Positions 6,187-10,009 of a stretch of DNA of 10,009 nucleotides are shown here, piece by piece. The stretch covers positions 1 to 10,009 of the forward strand of contig CAAFYG010000024.1 in the NCBI GenBank assembly GCA_900767195.1, read 5' to 3'. Source of the stretch: Clostridia bacterium. GTDB lineage: Bacteria; Bacillota; Clostridia; Christensenellales; Borkfalkiaceae. Positions within the stretch are counted from its first letter, which is position 1, and each line of letters starts with the position of its first letter. The notes below the pieces were generated by a model, which ran no database searches, was not told the origin of the DNA, and was given only the letters and a program-made list of their open reading frames with translations. Both the position numbers and the translations under genes were made by a program.

Positions 6187-7482
6187 ATGAAAAAATTTAT
6201 TTCTCTTGCATTGGTTTCCGCGATTTCCGCAACTTCTCTGGCTGCGCTCGCTTCCTGTAAAAAAACCGACGTAACGCTGCGCGTGGCAAGCTGGGCGGAA
6301 TATATCGACGAAGGCGAAGACGGCAACAATTCCATGATCGAAGATTTCGAAAAATGGTATGAAGAGCAGACGGGCAAATCCGTTAAAGTAGAATACATCG
6401 AGTTGGATGATAACGAAACGATGTACAATAAAATCACTCTCGGCGAAAAATACGATCTTCTTTGCCCTTCCGAATACATGATTATGAAATTGCAATCGGA
6501 AGACAGGCTGCAAAAATATCCCGAAACATTTTTCGACGCGTCGGTGGAAACAAATTACTACGCACAAAACGTTTCCCCTTTCATCAAAACAAGATTCGAC
6601 GAAGGAAAGATGAAAGACGGCGTATCGAAATGGAGCGAATACGCAGCCGGCTACATGTGGGGAACGACGGGCTTCGTGGTGAAGCACGATTTTGCGGAAG
6701 AAGCGAAATCGTGGAACGTGGTGAAAAACCACGGCAGCAAGGCCACGGCAAAAAACAATGTACGCGATTCCTACTTTATGGGGCTTGGCATGTATTATGA
6801 AAATAATGCCGACGATACGAAAACGCTTTCCGAAAAAATGAACGATACTTCCGTGGATACGATGAACGCCGTACAGGAAATTCTGACTGCGGTAAAACAA
6901 AGCGGAGTGCGTTTTGAAACAGACGACGCGAAAGAAGAAATTATCGAAGGAAAATACGACGCATCTTATCAATGGAGCGGCGACGCGGTGTATATCATGG
7001 ACGAAGCCCAAGACAGAAGCGAAGGCGAGTTGAAATACGATTACGTGATTCCCGAATTTTCTTCCAACCTTTGGTTCGACGGTTGGGTGATGATGAAAGG
7101 CGCACAGGTTGATGTTGCCACGGCGTTCGTGAATTTCGTTTCCAAATCGGAAAACGCCGTGAGAAACTGCGATTATATCGGCTATACGCCCTGCGTGGCG
7201 GGCGATGCAATGCTCGAATACATTGCCGAACAATACGCGCCCGAAGACGGCACAGCCGAAGAAGAAAAAACTACCTACGATCTTACGTATTTCTTCTCGA
7301 CTTCCGCGGCGAGCGAAGAAAAATATGTGATCAAAACAGAAAAAGAACAACTGCACCGTCAGCTTTTCGCTCAATTTCCCGATAAGCAAACCAAAGAACG
7401 CCTTATTGTGATGGAGTATTTCGATAAAGAAGTAAACGACCGGGCGAATAATTTGTGGAACAATATCAGCGGCGTAAAATAA
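6187..7482 (+). CDS. potD: PotD, polyamine-binding lipoprotein
   Basis: Extracellular solute receptor of the importer, 431 residues. The N-terminus is a lipoprotein signal peptide: MKKF, a hydrophobic stretch, then lipobox LASC with Cys24 as the lipid anchor. This fits a cell without an outer membrane, where the receptor must be tethered. Family motifs follow in order: LRVASWAEYID (about 31-41), YMWGTTGFVV (about 155-164), YQWSGDAVYIM and LWFDGWVMMKGAQ. In known PotD structures the W and D residues in the last two motifs contact the polyamine. The C-terminal half ends with the usual LWNNI. It is about 80 residues longer than E. coli PotD, partly through an acidic, Thr-rich stretch at about 350-380. 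AAAGGAG lies 10 bases before the ATG. Substrate is most likely spermidine or putrescine; which one cannot be read from the sequence. Confidence 0.94.
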   Translation: MKKFISLALVSAISATSLAALASCKKTDVTLRVASWAEYIDEGEDGNNSMIEDFEKWYEEQTGKSVKVEYIELDDNETMYNKITLGEKYDLLCPSEYMIMKLQSEDRLQKYPETFFDASVETNYYAQNVSPFIKTRFDEGKMKDGVSKWSEYAAGYMWGTTGFVVKHDFAEEAKSWNVVKNHGSKATAKNNVRDSYFMGLGMYYENNADDTKTLSEKMNDTSVDTMNAVQEILTAVKQSGVRFETDDAKEEIIEGKYDASYQWSGDAVYIMDEAQDRSEGELKYDYVIPEFSSNLWFDGWVMMKGAQVDVATAFVNFVSKSENAVRNCDYIGYTPCVAGDAMLEYIAEQYAPEDGTAEEEKTTYDLTYFFSTSAASEEKYVIKTEKEQLHRQLFAQFPDKQTKERLIVMEYFDKEVNDRANNLWNNISGVK

Positions 7483-7495
7483 AACCCATCTTTCC

Positions 7496-7535
7496 TTTTC
7501 CCTTTTCCGTATTTCTCGGGAAAGGGAAAATTTTT
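7496..7535 (+). terminator. Intrinsic terminator of the pot operon
   Basis: TTTTCCCTTTTCCG (7496-7509) pairs with CGGGAAAGGGAAAA (7517-7530) over a 7-base loop. The stem is 14 bp with one G-U pair, followed by five T. It begins 13 bases after the potD stop and closes the transcript before the aromatic promoter. Confidence 0.93.
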
Positions 7536-7587
7536 CTGTTTTTCTTGAAAAAACCGATCTTTTTATATGATTCCGCCTTTCAAAAGC

Positions 7588-7616
7588 TTGACAAATCGGC
7601 ATAAAAGCACTATAAT
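7588..7616 (+). promoter_or_regulatory. Promoter of the pheA-aroB operon
   Basis: Perfect TTGACA (7588-7593), 17-base spacer and perfect TATAAT (7611-7616). The predicted start is near 7623, giving a leader of about 228 bases before pheA. A full-consensus promoter with a long leader fits control by attenuation rather than by initiation. Confidence 0.92.
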
Positions 7617-7653
7617 TTAGATAATAAAAACAAAAATAATCGGAGATATCGAA

Positions 7654-7755
7654 ATGACGGCGGCAAGAAAAGCGTATTTTTATATGAATGCGATACGATT
7701 TACGTACCGCTATTTTACTATACGTGAAAATTTTTCCGCTACGGCACGGCATTGA
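7654..7755 (+). CDS. Phe/Tyr-rich leader peptide of the pheA operon (attenuation)
   Basis: A 33-codon open frame in the pheA leader with a good ribosome site, GGAG at 7642-7645, 8 bases before the ATG. Its middle reads AYFYMNAIRFTYRYF. Residues 8, 10, 18 and 20 are Tyr and residues 9, 16, 21 and 27 are Phe, so 7 of 14 residues from 8 to 21 are aromatic end products of this pathway. It ends with TGA 26 bases before the attenuator stem. By analogy with the E. coli pheA leader, a ribosome stalled at these codons when charged tRNA-Phe or tRNA-Tyr is scarce would favour read-through into pheA-aroB. The peptide itself probably has no function. Start, stop and composition are seen directly; the regulatory role is inferred from the classical model. 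Confidence 0.75.
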   Translation: MTAARKAYFYMNAIRFTYRYFTIRENFSATARH

Positions 7756-7781
7756 TTTCGGCTTCTTTATAAGCAAATTCG

Positions 7782-7821
7782 AGCGATTTCCGTCCACATG
7801 CGGAAATCGCTTATTTTTTTT
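7782..7821 (+). terminator. Attenuator terminator upstream of pheA
   Basis: AGCGATTTCCG (7782-7792) pairs perfectly with CGGAAATCGCT (7801-7811) around an 8-base loop. The stem is 11 bp and is followed by TA and eight T (7814-7821). It lies between the leader peptide stop and the pheA ribosome site, inside the transcription unit, so it can only work as a conditional terminator. GCGGAAA (7800-7806) in its 3' arm can instead pair with TTTCCGC at 7733-7739 in the leader frame. Confidence 0.88.
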
Positions 7822-7850
7822 GATACAACAAAACAGAAAGGCATAAGGCA

Positions 7851-8945
7851 ATGAACAACGAAAACGTATTAATGAAAAATCGCGCAGCGATCGACGAGAT
7901 CGACAAAGAAATGGCTTTTTTATTCGAAAAACGTATGAACGCCGCAAAAAAAATCGCCGCATACAAAAATGAGCGCGGCATCGGCGTATTGGATAAATCC
8001 CGCGAAGCAAGCGTGATCGAAAAAAATTCGGCGTATATTTCCGATAGCGAAATCCGCGAATACTATGTGAATTTTATCACTTCGGTGATGAGCCTGTCGC
8101 GCGCGCTGCAATCGCGCGAAACGGAGGGCTTGAAAGTATCGTTTTGCGGCGCGGAAGGCGCGTTCGGGTATCTCGCCGCAAAAAAAGCTTTCCCCTCCGC
8201 TTCGCTTTTTGCCTGCGGCGATTTTTCCGAAGCATATAAAGCCGTGGAAGAAGGAAAATACGATTGCGCCGTGCTGCCGATCGAAAACAGCTATGCGGGC
8301 GACGTGAGCGTGGTGATGGATCTTGCTTTTTCGGGCAGTTTATACGTAAACGCCGTGATCGAAACGGAAGTAACGCACAATCTTCTTCTGAAAAAAGGCG
8401 GCAGACTCGAAAACGTGAAAACGGTGGTTTCGCACCCTCAGGCGCTGGAACAATGCGGCGATTTTCTGCGCCGGAACGGCTTTAAAACGCTGGAATATTC
8501 AAACACCGCGCTTGCTGCGAAATTTGTAGCCGAAGAATGCGACGATACGTTTGCCGCGATCGGTTCTGAAAACGCCGCCGAAAATTTCGGCTTGGATATT
8601 GCCGTGTGCGGCATCAATTCCGATAAAAACAATACCACGCGTTTCGCCGTGTTTTCGCGTGTGCAGAATTTGCCGCAGCCTTCCGATCCGGATGAAAGCT
8701 CGCATTTCATTCTCGTATTCACGGCGAAAAACGAGGCGGGTTCGCTGGCGCAGGCGCTCAATATTATCGGCGCACACGATTTCAACATGCGCACGCTGAC
8801 GAGCCGCCCCATGAAAGAGCTGATCTGGAATTACTATTTCTACGTGGAAGCGGACGGAAACATCAATTCGGAAAACGGCAGATCGATGCTGCGTGAATTA
8901 TCCGCCGTGTGCGCAAAACTTAAATTGGTAGGTTCGTACAAATAA
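7851..8945 (+). CDS. pheA: Bifunctional chorismate mutase-prephenate dehydratase (P-protein)
   Basis: Cytosolic enzyme that turns chorismate into prephenate and then phenylpyruvate, the last committed steps to phenylalanine. Residues about 1-90 are an AroQ-type helical chorismate mutase (AAIDEIDKEMAFLFEKRM, KNERGIGVLDKSREASVI). Residues about 94-270 are prephenate dehydratase, with VLPIENSYAG (141-150), VVSHPQALEQC (192-202) and the catalytic NNTTRF motif (260-265). Residues about 284-362 are the ACT domain that binds Phe as feedback inhibitor. There the usual ESRP reads TSRP (317-320) and the usual GAL reads GSL (297-299). The 364-residue length fits the fused enzyme. The first ATG is preferred: GAAAGG lies 9 bases upstream, while Met8 has no ribosome site. 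It is the first structural gene after the attenuator, with aroB 13 bases later. Confidence 0.96.
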   Translation: MNNENVLMKNRAAIDEIDKEMAFLFEKRMNAAKKIAAYKNERGIGVLDKSREASVIEKNSAYISDSEIREYYVNFITSVMSLSRALQSRETEGLKVSFCGAEGAFGYLAAKKAFPSASLFACGDFSEAYKAVEEGKYDCAVLPIENSYAGDVSVVMDLAFSGSLYVNAVIETEVTHNLLLKKGGRLENVKTVVSHPQALEQCGDFLRRNGFKTLEYSNTALAAKFVAEECDDTFAAIGSENAAENFGLDIAVCGINSDKNNTTRFAVFSRVQNLPQPSDPDESSHFILVFTAKNEAGSLAQALNIIGAHDFNMRTLTSRPMKELIWNYYFYVEADGNINSENGRSMLRELSAVCAKLKLVGSYK

Positions 8946-8958
8946 ACGAGGCGCAAAT

Positions 8959-10005
8959 ATGGACATTTTCGTGAAAACGCCGCTCGGCGGCTACAACGTG
9001 CTGATCGGATACGGCGCGATTGAAAACGACAAAAGCTACGAGAATATTCCGCACGGCGGCAAGACGCTGATCGTAACCGACGACGGCGTACCAAAAGCGT
9101 ATGCCAAAACGGTGGCTTCGCATTTTTCTACGCCCGTGATAATTACGCTGCCGCAGGGAGAACGGAGCAAAAGTCTCGAAAATTACGCGCTTTTACAAAA
9201 AACTATGTGCGAGCGTGGCTTCACGCGCGGCGATAAAGCGATTGCCGTCGGCGGCGGCGTGATCGGCGATTTGTGCGGTTTTGCGGCCGCCACGTATATG
9301 CGCGGCATTGCGTTTTACAACTTCCCTACCACGTTTTTGGCGGACGTGGACTCTTCGATCGGAGGCAAAACGGCGATTGATTTTTGCGGCGTAAAAAACA
9401 TCGTCGGTGCATTCTACCCCCCGCGCAAGGTGGTGATCGATACGCGCGTTTTAGAAACTCTGCCCCTTCGGCAGCTGAGTGCCGGCATTGCGGAAAGCAT
9501 TAAAATGGCGGCAACGAGCGACAAAGCTCTTTTTTCTCTGCTGGAAACCGCAGCCGAAGATTATCCCGTATCGTTTCTCTCACACGCGGAAGAAATCATT
9601 TTCAAATCGCTGCTGATTAAAAAAACCGTGATAGAAACCGATCCTCTCGAACAAGGGTTGCGGCGCGTACTCAATTTCGGACACACCGCCGGACATGCAA
9701 TCGAAAGTAAGTACAAGGGCGAGCTTTTGCACGGCGAATGCGTGGCGCTCGGCATGCTGCCGATGTGCGCCCCCGCCGTTCGCGCCGGAATAGAAAAATT
9801 GCTCTTTGCTTATCATTTGCCCATACACGCGGAATTTTTAAAAAACGATATACTGCAATTCCTGCGACACGATAAAAAGGCGGACGCCGACGAAATCACC
9901 GCGGTGTACGTGGACGAAATCGGCAGTTTCCGGTTTCAGAAAGAAAGCGCAGAAGAAATCGCCGCGCGCAGCGCAGAAATACTTTGCGGAGGAACAAAGC
10001 AATGA
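8959..10005 (+). CDS. aroB: 3-dehydroquinate synthase
   Basis: Second enzyme of the shikimate pathway: it converts DAHP to 3-dehydroquinate in the cytosol using NAD+ and a divalent metal. The family landmarks are all present: LPQGERSKSLE (64-74), the nucleotide-binding GGGVIGDLCGFAA (98-110), PTTFLADVDSSIGGKTAID (123-141), KNIVGAFYPP (146-155) and RVLNFGHTAGHAIE (236-249). Expected metal ligands are Glu179, His242 and His258 (in LLHGE). At 348 residues it has the usual length and looks intact. It begins 13 bases after pheA with GAGG 7 bases upstream, and ends in an ATGA overlap with the next start. Placing an early shikimate enzyme behind pheA puts general aromatic flux under the same Phe/Tyr-responsive leader, if that leader works as proposed. 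Confidence 0.97.
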   Translation: MDIFVKTPLGGYNVLIGYGAIENDKSYENIPHGGKTLIVTDDGVPKAYAKTVASHFSTPVIITLPQGERSKSLENYALLQKTMCERGFTRGDKAIAVGGGVIGDLCGFAAATYMRGIAFYNFPTTFLADVDSSIGGKTAIDFCGVKNIVGAFYPPRKVVIDTRVLETLPLRQLSAGIAESIKMAATSDKALFSLLETAAEDYPVSFLSHAEEIIFKSLLIKKTVIETDPLEQGLRRVLNFGHTAGHAIESKYKGELLHGECVALGMLPMCAPAVRAGIEKLLFAYHLPIHAEFLKNDILQFLRHDKKADADEITAVYVDEIGSFRFQKESAEEIAARSAEILCGGTKQ

Positions 10006-10009
10006 GAAA
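10002..10009 (+). CDS. Start of a third gene in the aromatic operon (cut by window edge)
   Basis: The aroB stop overlaps a new start codon as ATGA (10002-10005). GGAGG at 9988-9992 lies 9 bases before this ATG, an ideal ribosome site inside aroB. Only two codons and part of a third are visible (Met-Arg), so the product cannot be named. By context it is probably another shikimate pathway gene translated by coupling to aroB. Confidence 0.6.

Noticed and set aside
7690..7720. GTACCGC (7704-7710) in the pheA leader, reminiscent of part of a T-box core sequence.
   Set aside because: The full T-box consensus is absent, it lies only about 80 bases after the start site, and it does not pair with the terminator arm as a T-box antiterminator would. 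The Phe/Tyr frame explains the region better.
6064..8010. A 648-codon open frame on the minus strand, antisense to potD and running over the terminator, promoter and leader before pheA.
   Set aside because: Its product is rich in Phe, His, Arg and Cys with no recognisable domain. It crosses well-supported plus-strand signals and mirrors the codon bias of potD, so it is a shadow frame.

Overview
The window looks like chromosomal DNA of a Gram-positive-type bacterium, most likely a Clostridia-like Bacillota of moderate GC content. This is inference from three things: mraZ-rsmH head the division/cell-wall cluster, sigma-A-like promoters with near-consensus hexamers and AGGAGG-like ribosome binding sites are common, and a cupin-type XRE regulator heads a potABCD operon. 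The exact lineage cannot be fixed by eye. No mobile element, CRISPR array, tRNA or rRNA was seen. Codon use and base composition look even across the window.

Minus strand, positions 1-1725, read right to left: murI (glutamate racemase) ends in an intrinsic terminator. Next comes a consensus promoter whose spacer carries a MraZ-box-like repeat, then mraZ, then the 5' end of rsmH, which runs off the left edge. This is the start of the division and cell wall cluster, with a peptidoglycan precursor gene beside it.

Plus strand, 1747-2208: divergent from murI is a single-gene unit for ribosomal protein S20 (rpsT). It has its own promoter, a structured 5' leader and a strong terminator.

Plus strand, 2329-7535: a five-gene polyamine uptake operon with one consensus promoter and one strong terminator. 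An XRE/cupin regulator is followed by PotA (ATPase), PotB and PotC (permeases) and PotD (lipoprotein). A tandem pair of small palindromes, 22 bp apart, lies just downstream of the promoter and is a good candidate operator for the regulator. PotA is much longer than usual because its C-terminal TOBE-containing region appears to be duplicated.

Plus strand, 7588 to the end: an aromatic amino acid operon with pheA (chorismate mutase-prephenate dehydratase), aroB (3-dehydroquinate synthase) and the first bases of a translationally coupled third gene. Its 228-base leader is the most interesting part of the window. It has a consensus promoter, a well-placed ribosome binding site, a 33-codon open frame dense in Phe and Tyr codons, and then a perfect 11-bp intrinsic terminator before pheA. 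This is the layout of ribosome-mediated transcription attenuation, in a background where such operons are more often controlled by T-box leaders.
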